From assembly GCA_037447655.1 (NCBI GenBank), contig JBBHKE010000016.1:1-39238 (forward strand): a stretch of 39,238 nucleotides of DNA, in the 5' to 3' direction. This document shows positions 38,554-39,238 of this stretch, in pieces. The notes beneath the pieces were generated by a model. It saw only the letters and a list, made by a program, of their open reading frames with translations. It was not told the origin of the DNA and did no database searches. Each line of letters opens with the position of its first letter. Position 1 is the first letter of the stretch. Made by a program: the position numbers and the translations under genes. This DNA is from Zygnema cylindricum. Lineage: Eukaryota > Streptophyta > Zygnematophyceae > Zygnematales > Zygnemataceae.

Positions 38554-39201
38554 GATCCTCATGCGTTACCGTTCATAGAGGTAGTCGAGGACCACTACCG
38601 GTACAAGGTGGACGTACCCGGATTACTCCGCCATTATCACCCATGGGATGCCCGTCTTCACGACATCATCTCTCGAGCGGAGGTCACACCCGAGGTTCGG
38701 ACACTCAAGTTGGCCGGGAAGAACGCTCTGCAACGCGCCCGAGCTGCTAGAAAACACGTTTCCTTCAATTTAAGGAAGGTACCTCGGTGGGAACCGGCTG
38801 ACGAAGATGTGGAAGGAGCACAACAAATTGAGGAACCCGAAGCTCCCCAAGTCTTGGTACCCGAAAAACCTTCACCTGCGACCATTTCGCCGCAATCCAA
38901 GGCACCCGCGGCCGCACCGAAGGAAGAGGAGGACCAAGTTTGGGAGCGGATCACTGGGAGACATTTAGAAGCGGCGAACCACCAAATTGCGATGCTGGAG
39001 ACTCGATGCGAGCAATTGCATAATCAACTCGACACCATACGCCAGGAATTCAAGGAGTACCGTGAGGAGACATACGGCATACTCCGCCAACTTCAGTTTC
39101 CCTTAGTAAGTAAGGTTCAGCGGGACCCTAAATCCTTAGTGGAAGGCACTATAACAGGGTTACAAAAAAAGTGTACAATGCAATTATGTGGTCTCTATTG
39201 A
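38554..39201 (+). pseudogene. Continuation ORF with coiled coil
   Basis: Open frame to 39201 containing YRYKVDVPGLLRHYHPWDAR, RTLKLAGKNALQRARAARKH, a Pro/Glu/Ala linker and a coiled-coil segment (HQIAMLETRCEQLHNQLDTI). It probably continues the frame of the preceding entry after a frameshift. Gag-like in layout (linker then coiled coil), with no zinc knuckle before the window ends. Confidence 0.4.
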
Positions 39202-39238
39202 CCCAGAGAATGAGCAGCCTATGTAAAGCCTCTAGGAT

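Overview
The window looks like nuclear DNA of a eukaryote in the green lineage, most plausibly a streptophyte (charophyte) alga or another non-seed streptophyte. The clues are spliceosomal GT-AG introns, a primer-binding site resembling plant initiator tRNA-Met, a chromodomain Ty3/gypsy element, an AIR12-like DOMON protein, and an LTR-type element carrying a cytosine DNA methyltransferase, an association reported before from charophytes and dinoflagellates. The assignment is inference; there is no rRNA, tRNA or organelle gene to confirm it.

Layout. 1-7,278: transposon-derived DNA. It holds a ~4.2 kb terminal-inverted-repeat (TIR) element that lost its left end, a truncated copy of the DOMON gene 5' region, a 21-bp heptad-coding minisatellite and a ~525 bp MITE. 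7,482-12,193: a unit bounded by perfect 38-bp TIRs that encloses a decayed non-LTR-type reverse transcriptase gene on the minus strand. 12,391-18,074: a nine-exon plus-strand gene for a predicted 275-residue secreted protein. It has a signal peptide, five 27-30 nt proline-cassette microexons and two exons that each encode a six-cysteine, WSC-like module. 18,075-21,000: AT-rich DNA with one 545-bp dispersed repeat and one isolated proline microexon. 21,069-22,649: a two-exon minus-strand gene for a secreted DOMON protein with a proline-rich tail. 23,115-26,621: a doubtful ORF, a complete 495-bp MITE, a possible exon pair and the second 545-bp repeat. 26,628-30,814: a degenerate LTR element with a copia-like LTR and gag, then one reading frame holding protease, DNMT, half an integrase and a PHD finger, with no reverse transcriptase. 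31,150-32,535: repeats. About 32,545-37,330: a decayed Ty3/gypsy chromovirus (gag, protease, RT, RNase H, integrase, chromodomain). 37,826-39,201: remnants of a further low-complexity, possibly gag-like ORF.

The two host genes share a theme: both encode apoplastic proteins whose folded domains are joined or ended by PPPPK-type proline segments on small separate exons. The rest is mostly mobile DNA, nearly all broken. The most noteworthy features are the microexon/cysteine-module gene, the protease-DNMT-integrase-PHD reading frame, and the RT gene sitting between DNA-transposon-like ends.
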